Of a stretch of DNA of 35,000 bases, positions 8,518 to 17,952 are shown piece after piece. The first letter of the stretch is position 1; every line of letters starts with the position of its first letter. Location of the stretch: the NCBI GenBank assembly GCA_019918135.1, contig WBZZ01006700.1:5001-40000 (forward strand), written 5' to 3'. This stretch comes from Paulinella micropora. Its lineage: Eukaryota; Cercozoa; Imbricatea; Euglyphida; Paulinellidae. A program made the translations under genes and the position numbers. A model generated the notes under the pieces. It was given only the letters and a program-made list of their open reading frames with translations. It did not search any database and had not been told where the DNA came from.

Positions 8518-11396
8518 TCACGCCGTCGCGGTCGCGCCTCTTCCTCCCTCGGTCCGTTCCTGTTCAAATATACCATGTTTCCGTTCTGTTTTTGTTCCAT
8601 TTTCCTCCACGGATATTATCCTACCCGATGGCGTGGGTGTGCCCCCTCCCGCCGCTCCCTGTCGCTCCGGTAGACCCGCCGTCGCCCCTGAAATCAATGC
8701 CTGTCGATCCGGGTGCACATAGGGGAAACTGTTGCCTTTTCCTTTGCTCCCTTCACCCCCTTTTCTTTCCTTCCCTTCCACCTTCTCTCCCTTATCCTTT
8801 ACCTCTGAGGCCATCCCCGGCCCTGTTGCCGCCGATCGTTGTGCGCCCCCGCGACCTCTTCCTCGATCACCGCCACGTCCTCCGCCACCACCGCCTCGTT
8901 GCCGTAATCCCGCCGCGGACATGTACGATCCTCGATCCTTACGTTTCCATCCGTATTTCTTGATGTTCGCGGTGTTGAACCGTTCCAACTCGTCCAATTC
9001 GTGCGGGTGAAACAGGTCTTCCAATCCTCCCAGCTGCCACATACCGTGTCGAATCGCCTCCTTCAGTTCCCGTATAGCCGCGCTCTGTTCTTCCCGCGAG
9101 ACGCTATTCATGTCGTCGTGATACAATGTATCGTCATTGTGTATGCAACATACGCCCCTGAGGCGTAAGAACCATATCCCGATCTGCCAGTAGCACGATT
9201 TACGCCAGTGGCTGTTCTCCTTCAGTGCCCTTCGCTCATATTTCGGGACTCCCGGTGCATTGAGTCGATCGTCAGGGGGATATCTTGCCTCGCCCGGCTT
9301 CAACTGATTCCTTGCCGCGTTTGTGTAAAAGGACGGATCCATCACATCAGGTCCGGATCCTTTCTGCCTAAACCCTCCCGCTCCATGTGCCGCGTTTACC
9401 TCCGCCGGCCGAGTATATGGATGCGGGTGACGATCTTCCCTGTTAGACCCCGGCCTCGTCCTCCCTCCGCCGAAGTCCCCCGTGCCACGTTGTGGTCTGC
9501 CACCGCCCTGTTGGCCCTGGTACTGCCGCCACCTCCACCGGTCTGCCATCCTCCTTGTTGCTGCCGCATTGGTGCTTTTGGCATTTTCGCCAGAATGGCT
9601 GGATCCATCAACAGCATCTTTGTTGCCTTGACGTCTTCGTGATTCATCGCCCAAGCCACCGATTGGTTTTGCCTTGCCATTTCTGCCATTTGTCCTCGTT
9701 GTCATTGGGTAGCGTCGGCAGTCTCAAGCCCGCGTTCAGCATCTCCGTCACCACGTTCTTGGTAGCCTGTTCCCTCCATAAGCCATGCCCCAAGATTAGC
9801 GGGTATACCTTCCGCTCGTCGTTGATCAGGCACGTGTCCATGACTGCCTGGAATAAGGCCGGTAGAGGCACACGGGCCCTGATCTTATCCTGTATCACCC
9901 CCCGAACCGTTTCCAATTCCTCATCCGCATCGGTGAGTGCCACGAACCCAAAGACTGTGCCGAAGACATAATGGATCACATCCACGAACTGCCAGTGTGA
10001 TCTCGCCGCATTGCCCTTGACTTCCTTGTCGAAGATTTCCTTCCACGTCTGCTGGTTCGACAACCCCTGATTTGCCCCAACAATTCCCAAAACGTCCGCC
10101 AAGACGAAACAAATTGATTCCAGATCGTTGCCATTCTGCGCCCCGCGCAGCTGTTTCTTGAACTGTACCGCAAACTGCCGCATCATGTTCATATATCGCC
10201 TGTCGTCTCCTTGGCTTAGGTCGATTTGGTCGTACCCCCGCCTTGCCAGCTCCGTATTTGCCTTCAAATCTTTTACTATCTTTTCCCTTTTCTCCCATCC
10301 TCGAAATCCTGTTTGTACTACTCGCCCACCCATGCGAGCCTTCTCGTCATCCTCCGATCCTTCCTCCTTCGAATACTCATCCGACTCCGAGCCTTCCGAG
10401 CCGCTTTTCTTCTTCTTACTCTTCTTCTTCTTTTTCTTATGTTCTTCTTCTTCCTCTTTTGCGGCGACGCCGCCTCCGGTTCCTCCATTAATTTCAGCCG
10501 AAGCCTAGCCCAGGCTACCCAACCATCCACACACCCCCTCACCAACGACAGGTGATAAACCCACATCCGCAGTTCCGTCACCGTCGCCTTGCGGATCGCC
10601 TCATCCAACAGAGCACCCCCGTTCATCGCGTTGTCCAAGAGCTTCTTGAGTGCCGTCCCCCGTTCCTTGATGTGCCCCATCGCGTCCATGCCGTCGTTGT
10701 ACTGCTTCATGGCTTCTGTAAAGAATCCCGCTTCCTTCCTCACTTCGTCCGCCCATTGCGCGTTTGCCGTCTCCAACCACGACGCCAAGTCATCAACCGG
10801 ATTGAGCATCATGCGCTTGTTCCAATCGTGGTATGCCGCAGTGACTTTGATGTCCTGCTGTCGGATTGCCATTATCAGCCGGTCAATAGCTGCCATCAGT
10901 TCCGTCACTTTTCCTTCGGTTATGACTTCCCCTTCGTCCATTATAGGCCGTATCATATAAGCCGTCAACGCCTTCGACGAGATCTGATCCCTGTGATATC
11001 CCACCGCCACCGCCAAAGCCTCCGCCATTTTGGCCAACATTCCCGTCTTGATTCCTGGCCCCCAGTGTGGCTTGCCTGCCGGTAGCTGCCATTCGTTCCA
11101 CGCGTCGATGTCGTCCTTAATTCCCCCTTCATCAGGTCCGTCCGTCCAAATTTTGAGCGAGTTCCTGTTCAGCTGTGAGTAAATCTCGATAGCCGTCGGC
11201 TCGCCTGCAACATCTGGAGGAAGTGGTCGGACATAATCGGAGGATTCCGCGCATACATCAAAGGAGCCGCCGGTGCCGCTCCCGCCTTTTCCTCCCCCTC
11301 GTCCACTCGCATAGGCGAGGGCCCCGCTTTCTTGAGTGGCGTAAACCTGATCGGTAGTACCGGTGGCGGTACCCCGCCTTGTGCCTCGTCTGCCAT
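8518..11396 (-). pseudogene. Element 1 gag, frameshifted
   Basis: ATG at 11394-11396 (MADEAQGG) is chosen because it is the first ATG after the TCTACGTTAG motif and opens the frame that joins the gag body. The body continues through shifts near 11200, 10440, 9680 and 9560. It has a Pro/Ala-rich N-terminus, a helical region (10600-11150), a Lys-rich then acidic Ser/Glu stretch (10350-10480), a second helical region (9700-10330), a Met/Gln-rich segment, then a Cys/His cluster (CYW...GVCCIHNDD...YH, near 9120-9200) and an RG/GGG-rich nucleic-acid-binding tail (8830-8920). The Cys/His cluster aligns with the CCCH-like finger of element 2 Gag. No CCHC knuckle is present. Confidence 0.75.
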
Positions 11397-11405
11397 TCGT
11401 CGTCA

Positions 11406-11419
11406 CTAACGTAGAAGGG
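11406..11419 (-). promoter_or_regulatory. CCCTTCTACGTTAG motif before gag
   Basis: The sense strand reads CCCTTCTACGTTAG, identical over 14 nt to the left LTR copy. It ends 9 nt upstream of the gag ATG. See the matching sites at 13071-13083, 13604-13614, 51-65 and 14876-14890. Confidence 0.6.
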
Positions 11420-11616
11420 AAAAATTGGTAATAATAGAACCCAAACCCATATATACATGTCTCTTCCAATATGATCTCATTATCTTGTCCACATCCCTTG
11501 CAATATCCATGCATTGCCCGCCTCTAGCCTTCCGAGTCCTCTCTCCCTCTTTCCTATGTATCCGTCCCCCCCCCCCTTTTTTCCCACTGATTAGTTTTCG
11601 TTGCCCCTCCCGTTTG

Positions 11617-13056
11617 TCACATGCTAAACTGTTCCAGCACGTCCCTATCTAACTCTTCCATCCATTCCATCATCTCCTCCTCTGTCTCCCGTTGGTCCCA
11701 AGACCCCCTACTTCGTTCGCGGTAGGCCTCTCCTCCTCCTCTTCATCCGTTGTCTCTTCCTCCTCCTCCTTCGCTTCCTCCTCCCACTTCAATGCCAACT
11801 CCTGTATGTATCTTATCTCCATTTTTGCCCCCAAAGCCATCATCCATTCCTTCGTCTCCTCCGACTGCCACTCGTTGTTCTCTACACACCCCCGTGTCTG
11901 TTCCTTAGTCCATCTCATCCTCAACCGACTTACAAACTGTTTCCATTGTGTAGGATGTTCGTCATGCCATTTGGCCTCCAAGCCTTAGCCTCTGCCACTG
12001 TGCCCGTAAGCGCAGTTTCTACCGACAGAATAACGTCTTGTATCATGTCTCCCAGTCTCCTTTCCACTTCTTGAATTCTTGCATACTGTCCCCGCGCCTC
12101 CTCTGATTCCTTGAAATGTTCCAACAAGGCTCCCTCATCTCGGCCGGCATCGTACTCGTTCGCTTCTCCCACCTCCTCCTTATGATTTCCCATCTTCCCA
12201 CCTCCTTCTGACGTTGTGCCTGTTCCTGTCCCAGTTCCCATGCCTGGGTCAGTGCTAGCACTTGACTCCCCGAGTCATGATCCGAGTTCTCTCTTATCTC
12301 TTGTTCCACCACCAACTCTCCCTCTATCTCCTCGTCTTCCACCTTCCTTCTCACCTCCCTCGCCATCTTCAGTTCCTGTGTCACCCTTTCCACCTCCTCA
12401 TCCACTGCCATCTCCTCCATTTGAGTGTGACTTGTTGCCTCTCTTCCCAGCTCAACGTCCGTCCTCCCTGCTGCCCTCTCTTTCTTGTCCTTTTGTGTCC
12501 ACTGTCCTCTGTCCACCCGCAACTGTTTAATCCACTTCTGTGTCTCTTCACTTCCCCAATCGTTGCCCGGTGCATGATTCTCCACCCTCTTGATTATTGC
12601 TCGCATCCGCAATGGTTCGACGAACAGTGTCCAACTGTCCTCTCCTCTTCCTTGGAGGGTTTGCAACCATTTCTTAGCATGTGCTGCCTTCCCCGTGGCG
12701 CAAGCCCACGCCATATGTACCCTTTCCGCTACCCATTTCTCCCCCACTTTCGTCAAAAAGGCCAGAAAAATATATTGGTTCCTCGCCTCCTCCGACTTGG
12801 CAAATTGTTTCCATAAACCCTCTCGCTCTCTAAACCACCGCCATCTTAACTCCCATAGTTTCCTAATTGCCATCCACCTTTTATCCCCCGTTAACCATTC
12901 AGTGTGCAAAATTGCATCCACCCGTTCACTCCACTCGTCACCCATCTCCTCTATGAACTGCCGTGCCTCCTCATCCACCTTATATTCCATCCCCCTAACT
13001 CGTCCCCATTGTTGGTCCCCCTCCGTCCGCTCCAACCTCAGCTCCCGTTTGCTCAT
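11617..13056 (-). pseudogene. Element 1 extra ORF upstream of gag (ORF3), internally duplicated, unknown function
   Basis: ATG at 13054-13056 opens 337 codons. The same protein continues through frameshifts near 12150, 11975 and 11690 to a stop at 11617-11619, about 475 residues in all. It is Trp-, Glu- and Arg-rich and predicted helical by composition. It contains two related copies of a roughly 130-residue module. Each has KSEEAR-x-QY or ESEEARGQY, then ATGKA / LTGTVAEAKA, then FV-x-x-LRMR, then W(G/Q)SEET(Q/K)(K/E)W. The second copy is followed by a Glu-rich run. The start is preceded at 14 nt by the TCTACGTTAG motif. It has no resemblance to gag, pol or an envelope: no signal peptide or membrane segment is seen. 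Confidence 0.55.
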
Positions 13057-13070
13057 CCTCTGACGTGCAT

Positions 13071-13083
13071 CCTAACGTAGAAG
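13071..13083 (-). promoter_or_regulatory. CTTCTACGTTAGG motif before ORF3
   Basis: The sense strand reads CTTCTACGTTAGG. It ends 14 nt upstream of the ORF3 ATG. Confidence 0.6.
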
Positions 13084-13108
13084 CATGTGCCATGTTGTCT
13101 AGTATCCC

Positions 13109-13589
13109 TCACTCCTCCTTTTTCGCCTTCTTGTTTGGCTTGTCCTCCTTCTCTCCTATCCCTCTTTCTCGTTTCTCCTTCTTCCAAGCCTCTCTGGCCT
13201 CCTTCCAGCCTTGTGTGACCATATATCTCGTTTTCCTCATCCTAGCCGCATTTCCGATCGCACTCTTCAAACCGTATAATTTCCCCATACTCCGTCTTGT
13301 CGTTTCAAAACCCACCGGGCATATATCCCCCTGTTTCTGGACCAACATCCTTTCCATCTTCTGCCGCATGGTGTCGAATTCCTCTGCTATCTCTGCCATA
13401 CGTTTGTATGTCCTTTCCTATCCTTATCACACCCCTTTTCCACATTCCTTTTCCTTCCTCCTCCGTCTCTTCCTCCCATGTCATTCTCCAAAATTCCGGT
13501 GTCTCCTCCTCTCCCTCGTCCTCGTTTTCCTCCTTCCCCTCGTCCCCTTTTTCCTCCTTGCCTGTCTTTTCCTGATCTTCAGCCTCCAT
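13109..13589 (-). pseudogene. Element 1 extra ORF (ORF2), charged helical protein, one frameshift
   Basis: ATG at 13587-13589 begins a strongly acidic N-terminal half (Glu/Gly/Lys-rich, 13480-13585). A frameshift near 13400 joins it to a basic C-terminal half (MAEIAEEFDTMRQKMERM...), which ends in a Lys-rich tail (NKKAKKEE) that looks like a nuclear localisation signal. About 155 residues in total. No family recognised. The motif TCTACGTTAGGT ends 14 nt upstream. Confidence 0.4.
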
Positions 13590-13603
13590 CACATTGCCGT
13601 AAA

Positions 13604-13614
13604 CCTAACGTAGA
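13604..13614 (-). promoter_or_regulatory. TCTACGTTAGG motif before ORF2
   Basis: The sense strand reads TCTACGTTAGG, ending 14 nt upstream of the ORF2 ATG. Confidence 0.55.
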
Positions 13615-13648
13615 TATAATACCCTGTATCATCTAGCTCCTGTTCCCC

Positions 13649-14137
13649 CTATTCCCCCATCCCACACTCCTCCCAACCCTCCCACTCTACGCACTTGGTG
13701 CGAAAAAGGAAAATAAGGACTTGAAGGGTACTGATATGGCCGATATGGGCAGTATTCCATTCTTTGTAAAAAGCCCGCAAAACCCCTTGAAAAGGGACAC
13801 CATCTTTGCCTTGTCCACTCCCAAGGCTGCCCACCGTAAATACCGTGAATTTCCATTTGGAGTTTTGCGCCATGATGTCCCCCTCGTTTCTGTCCTCTTT
13901 CGCCATGTCCCTCATGTGATTTTTCAAACCAACTCCACCATTTGGTTCTCCCATGTTCCCTTTTTGGTTCCCGCCACTTTCCATCCCCCAATTCCATCTG
14001 ACAATGAGCATAAATCCTCCCATGTCAGTCGTCTTCCATGTCGTCTGATTGCCTCCTCCCCGACCGTCTTCCCCCTTTTGTATCCTTCCACATAAACCCC
14101 TCCATATACCATGCCATATCATTGCTCGTCCCTCCAA
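13649..14137 (-). CDS. Possible first ORF of element 1 (ORF1), weak
   Basis: An open frame of 162 codons starts at ATG 14135-14137. It is Gly-, Trp- and Met-rich with no recognised motif, and no TCTACGTTAG motif precedes it. An overlapping frame (13629-13997) has similar composition, so coding status is doubtful. Confidence 0.25.
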   Translation of the reverse strand: MEGRAMIWHGIWRGLCGRIQKGEDGRGGGNQTTWKTTDMGGFMLIVRWNWGMESGGNQKGNMGEPNGGVGLKNHMRDMAKEDRNEGDIMAQNSKWKFTVFTVGSLGSGQGKDGVPFQGVLRAFYKEWNTAHIGHISTLQVLIFLFRTKCVEWEGWEECGMGE

Positions 14138-14803
14138 GCCTTCGAAGCCGTGTTGTATTCCCCCTTATGGCATGTTTTCTCCATGTCTTTGTCCCTCCTA
14201 CCTACCATCCTCCGTTGACATCCATGAGAACCACCCACCTTCCGTACCATTCCTTTGCTTCTATTCCAGCACTCATTGTAAGAAAACATGTCATCCTGCC
14301 TCCATCATCCACAATAAATATAGAACCAAGTTTGCATAAGGTTGTCCTTACGGTTTCGAGAGAAAACATGACATGTGTGGAGTGTCCCCATGACATGTAT
14401 GTACAGCAACCCTTGCTCATCACTCGAAAAACCCCAAAACACGCAAAGAACGTGCACCACACTCCTTGCATATATGTGCATTCAAGGTAACCTTATGCCA
14501 TAATAAATTCCGAGTTTCCATGTGTACAAACCATTTCCCGCCACATGATGTGTGTGTGTGTTTGACACAGCAACCCTTGCTCATCCACGAAAAGACACGA
14601 GAACCCAAGACGAACACAAGAAATGCATGCCCCATGCATGGATTCATCCACAAACAACCAAAAACCATCAACAACCATCAAGTTCCATTCCAATAAACCA
14701 TGTCGCAAACCTCGAATCTGTGCCGATTTTCTCAAGTCATAGAAGACCCAAAATTTCTGAGGAACGAGGAAAATTTCCTACCCCGTAAACTGTGTTTTTA
14801 TTA
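14138..14803 (-). other. 5' leader of element 1 with an internal duplication
   Basis: Noncoding stretch between the primer-binding site and ORF1. ACAGCAACCCTTGCTCATC occurs at 14403-14421 and again at 14567-14585. The flanks are partly similar (CATGACATGT / CACATGATGTGT before it, CGAAAA after it), so a unit of about 164 bp is duplicated and diverged. No promoter motif can be called. Confidence 0.55.
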
Positions 14804-14813
14804 GCGACTCCAA
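14804..14813 (-). other. Primer-binding site of element 1
   Basis: The sense strand reads TTGGAGTCGC immediately after the LTR end GTAACA. The TGG start and the match to the element 2 site (TTGGAGTCAC) support a tRNA primer ending ...GACTCCA. The tRNA species is not identified. Confidence 0.7.
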
Positions 14814-14969
14814 TGTTACCGAGACCAAATATTTAATAATATAGTAACTGTCTAACGACTTGTAGAATGAGGATACCTAACGTGGAAGGGACTCCTTACT
14901 CTCCAAGCCAAAGTAAACCGACAGACCGGAACATAGAGTAATGCCATTATATACCGGATGGGCCGGCAC
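14814..14969 (-). repeat. 5' LTR of element 1, truncated
   Basis: Starts TGTTACCGAGACC (14814-14826) and then matches window positions 1-147, including a one-base variant of the motif (CTTCCACGTTAG, 14876-14890). Similarity stops at GGCCGGCAC (14969). The remaining ~170 bp of the LTR are absent and the next sequence is the start of a different repeat. Confidence 0.9.
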
Positions 14970-14972
14970 GAG

Positions 14973-15165
14973 TGGGAAAAAGGCAATAGTTGATCTTTTC
15001 TCAAAAGAACTTTGACTTGATCGTTTGAAATCATTTCTGAACGGAATCGCAAACTAGTTAGTGAAGTCAAAACGTCGTGCAGAGGAGAATCTAATGAACC
15101 AGTCAAAAAGAGTGAATTATCAACGGTAAAGGTTTTGGCCAGTCGTTAAGGTGCTCAGTCTGATA
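14973..15165 (+). repeat. Direct repeat A, left copy
   Basis: TGGGAAAAAGGC through CTGATA. It aligns over its whole length with 16396-16596, with many substitutions and small indels. Shared landmarks are ATCGTTTGAA, CTAGTTAGTG, GCAGAGGA and TCGTTAA. It may be an old LTR or a segmental copy. Confidence 0.8.
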
Positions 15166-16012
15166 GCCCCCCCCAGACCTAACGGTTGAGTTGAGTTGCG
15201 TACAGAATGAGGGATGAGAGTACCCAATTGGTTCCAGAGAGCCTCCTGTTGAGCTGCAGAGCCTGTAGGTCCCAAATACTCCTGGTAGATGTCGTGAGCC
15301 GTCGCGTTGGGATTGCACATCAGTTTGAGAGATGGTGTCAGTACCAATGGTAGATGAAGCAAATTTGTTTGCTTGTCCTTAATCGCCTTGAGTAGAACGT
15401 TCCTGTATTCGCCAGAGTAGTTGGTGAATAAATCCTCTTTGAACTGCGTTGATTGCGTCCACGAGAGGTCCGTAGTGAGAGGAGTACTTACCTTCCTCCA
15501 CTTCCTTCAGAAACATCTTTTCGGAGGGCAGAAGACTATGGTAGACGCCCAGTATGGTAAAAGGGTCCAAGCATTTCCTCTTGTGCTCGCGGATACGCGA
15601 CAGGGGATCGTCGTGGCGTGAGTTGGCGAACATTCCACGTCGCCGGGGGTAGGCCAGGTAGCGTTGGTACACTTGTAGAGCACGATGAGCAGCAAAGAGG
15701 ATGATCTTGCTGGGTGATAGGGGGGTGACCCTAACACAAACAAAAACCAACACATACTGTGTTGGTCGACTGCATAGAGTGTGGAAGGACAGAAGTACGA
15801 CACAAAAATGCAAAGACAGGTGAACGATCTGTCCCACATATGTGGTTTTTGATGACCTCTGATCTTCCACGTTCGTTGAGTAGTACCTTCTTTGTAGGAG
15901 GTGCTTTCAAATCGATCTGTCGACAGAGCACACAAAACTCGTGTGTGCAGTTTCCACTTGAAAGGAAAATTCGAATTGTGAGTTTGGATACAACCCCAAG
16001 GGACAAATACAC
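15120..16012 (-). pseudogene. Minus-strand coding fragment of unknown function
   Basis: Two stretches look coding by composition. One at about 15480-15720 (FAAHRALQVYQRYLAYP... to SEKMFLKEVEEG) continues in another frame as TQFKEDLFTNYSGEYRNVLL and LLHLPLVLTPSLKLM down to about 15180. The other at about 15850-15990 contains CTHEFCVLCRQIDLK. A pyrimidine-rich tract ending TTAG at about 15730 and a GTAAGT at about 15490 could be splice sites, but no splice combination tested by eye keeps the frame. No family recognised. It may be a decayed gene or transposon ORF, since it lies between the two copies of direct repeat A. Confidence 0.35.
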
Positions 16013-16044
16013 AACGAACTCTTATTAAAAGACTCTATGGCTGC
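15978..16044 (+). repeat. Inverted repeat B, arm 1
   Basis: GTGAGTTTGGATACAACCCC... to ...CTCTATGGCTGC. Its reverse complement is found as 16889-16915 joined to 27328-27373, that is, across the insertion site of element 2. The arms are about 67-73 bp and differ by a few bases and a small indel (ATTGT). Confidence 0.85.
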
Positions 16045-16395
16045 AAACAGCCCTAAGTCCTAAGAGTAGGTGAAATACCAGTAAATAGCTGAGAGGTCAC
16101 TTCGTTTATTCACGCTGATTTCTACTGGTTTGCAGACTTGGTTTGCAAAGTACGATCTTGGGTGAACGTAGATTGTGAGTAGCTGTTAGGCAACACTTGA
16201 AGTTAAATGTGCAAAGTACTTGAAGGTGGCTTCAAGTTCAAGTCATTGGTGTTCAAGTGGAAGTCCTGAACTTTCATTTGGGAAATGTGACTTTGAGCCT
16301 AATGGCTGTGCACGCAGTGCACGGCAAATATCATTTGTATGTTCTCTTGACTGTGTTCCCCAAAATTCACAGGTTTTGCGGGTTTCTGCATATCA
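16045..16395. other. Unassigned stretch
   Basis: No convincing gene. A plus-strand frame at 16220-16525 runs into direct repeat A and has no recognised motif. Confidence 0.4.
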
Positions 16396-16596
16396 TGGGA
16401 AAAAGGCAGCAGAGAAGGGGAAAATGGCATTTGCTGTAAAAACTTTGATTAAATCGTTTGAAGTCATTCCTGGACGAAATCGAAAGCTAGTTAGTGGTCG
16501 AAACGTCATGCAGAGGAAAATCTAACGGATTGGTCAAAAACAGTATAATGTCAACGGTAGTGGTTTTCGCCGGTCGTTAAAGTGCTAAGTCTGATA
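16396..16596 (+). repeat. Direct repeat A, right copy
   Basis: Starts TGGGAAAAAGGC, ends CTGATA. Second copy of 14973-15165, about 1.42 kb away in the same orientation. Confidence 0.8.
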
Positions 16597-16888
16597 CAAA
16601 AAAATTACTGCCCGACCTCAGAGTCTTTTTGATAAAGTTTCCGACTCTTGAAAATTTTGAAATCCACAAGAAATGGTGACTTTTTTAAATTTCAAATGCT
16701 TCGTTTGTCAAAACTACTAACTTTCAAAAATAATTTACAATAAAATCAATTGCAGATTCTGAAGAATGATCATCGTGATCTGAAGATTTTAAATGTTTAT
16801 GTTTTATTATTTTTAAAGCGGCGGACTGACTTAGTAATAAAAGACCCCAAGGGGGGGGGGGGGTAAAAATACATATAACTTAATCACC
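16597..16888. other. AT-rich stretch with G13 run
   Basis: AT-rich sequence without ORFs. A run of 13 G spans 16851-16863. No feature recognised. Confidence 0.6.
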
Positions 16889-16915
16889 GCAGCCATAGAG
16901 ACTTTTAATAAGAGT
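16889..16915 (-). repeat. Inverted repeat B, arm 2, part left of element 2
   Basis: GCAGCCATAGAGACTTTTAA through GAGT. It is the reverse complement of the right end of arm 1 and ends in the target duplication of element 2 (16912-16915). Confidence 0.85.
16912..16915. other. Target site duplication GAGT (left)
   Basis: GAGT directly precedes the 5' LTR and is repeated directly after the 3' LTR at 27324-27327. Arm 1 of inverted repeat B contains a single copy of this site, as expected for an empty site. Confidence 0.85.
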
Positions 16916-17163
16916 TGTAGGCATCACCCCCCGGATAGCCGGTAAAAAAGTACCATTTTTCTGGTGTCAGGTGCACCTAGTTTTTTCCAATTATTTTCAA
17001 TATCGTTTGGCCGGATTTGACCTAATGCCATTTTAACCTTGGTCTGTTGCCGTTTTCTTTTCGGCTTCACTGAGCTAATATAACGAGACATCATTCTCTT
17101 TTGGGGATTTGTGTCTGGTTGTATTACCGACTTTTTATTGAGCTATCTTCGGGGATTGTAACA
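16916..17163 (+). repeat. 5' LTR of element 2
   Basis: 248 bp, TGTAGGCATC...GGGATTGTAACA. Matches 27076-27323. Its end GTAACA followed by TTGGAGTC is the same as in element 1. Confidence 0.97.
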
Positions 17164-17179
17164 TTGGAGTCACCAGCAC
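17164..17179 (+). other. Primer-binding site of element 2
   Basis: TTGGAGTCACCAGCAC directly follows the LTR. TGG is the complement of a tRNA CCA end. Only TTGGAGTC-x-C is shared with element 1, so the working site may be about 10 nt. tRNA not identified. Confidence 0.7.
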
Positions 17180-17778
17180 AAGGCTGATTTCTTTTCTGGC
17201 TTGTTTTTGGAACAGCAGAAAGAAAAATTGGACAGACCTATCTCTTCTGAGTAGGTGTTCCAAGAAACAAATACTCCAGCACATCCCCACACAGCTCTTT
17301 TTGCAAAACTAGACGTCTAGGCGTTTGTGAGTAGGTGTCTCAGTACCCTCTCCACAGCCTGTATCTGTGTCCTCACAAGGAGACCAGACACCAGACCTCG
17401 TAGCTGTTCTTTTGTTCTCTCTTGAGACAGAGACAGAGTAGGCCAACAGACGTACAAACAAACACTCACAGTTACAAACAAACTTGAAGGACACGAGCGT
17501 AGTACTCTACCTTTCAAGTCTGTGCACTTTGTTGCCTCTCAAACCACACACATCAGAGTATTTTTGCAAATCTCTGACTGTCTTTCGACAATAGGTCTGA
17601 ACAAGTGTCAGACGACAAGTCGACTTCTCAAGGAGTGCTTCTCTAGCCTCTTTGACATTATCTGTACATAGGTCCTCGTACCTCATAACAGATACAACAA
17701 CAAAAAGAGAAAAAGAAAAGAGGAGTGGAGAAGGAGATCAAATTTTCAGAGAAAGTCGTACAGATTACTTCTTTCTCA

Positions 17779-17818
<40 letters not shown>

Positions 17819-17952
17819 ATAAGACATAGAGGTGAGACGCTCTCTCTCTCTATACTGTCTTTTCGTTTTTTCTCTCTATTCGTTCCTCATAGACGAACAG
17901 AGCAATTACTGGGTAGAAACAACTCTGTCTCATCCGTATTCCTTCAGCATCC
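17180..17952 (+). other. Leader of element 2 with internal poly(A)38
   Basis: Noncoding 5' leader between the primer-binding site and the gag ATG. An uninterrupted run of 38 A spans 17780-17817, about 135 bp before the gag ATG, followed by a CT-rich segment. Purine-rich GAAAAGAAAAGAGGAG sequence precedes it. No ORF. Confidence 0.75.

Larger units (their letters stand above)
1..14969 (-). mobile_element. Element 1: Ty3/gypsy-type LTR retrotransposon, minus strand, decayed, multi-ORF
   Basis: A long terminal repeat is shared by 1-147 and 14827-14969. Between these copies, on the minus strand, are gag-like, protease, reverse transcriptase, RNase H and integrase segments. The RT-RNase H-integrase order places it in the Ty3/gypsy class. 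In sense order (right to left): truncated 5' LTR 14814-14969, primer-binding site 14804-14813, leader, two or three extra ORFs (14137-11617), gag (11396-8518), pol (to about 2276), 1.95 kb 3' noncoding region, polypurine tract 315-327 and 3' LTR 1-314. At about 15 kb it is longer than typical gypsy elements because of the extra ORFs and the 3' region. Coding frames are broken many times and the integrase catalytic Glu is Lys, so it is not autonomous. Target duplications cannot be read, because the left LTR starts about 13 bases outside the window and the right LTR is cut. Confidence 0.92.

Noticed and set aside
8253..8963. Pro/Leu/Ser-rich plus-strand frames opposite gag
   Set aside because: Antisense to the Gly/Arg/Lys-rich gag tail and pol N-terminus; compositional artefact.
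17780..17817. Poly(A) run as the tail of a SINE, LINE or processed pseudogene
   Set aside because: No target duplication or retroposon body is seen next to it, and it lies inside the intact leader of element 2.
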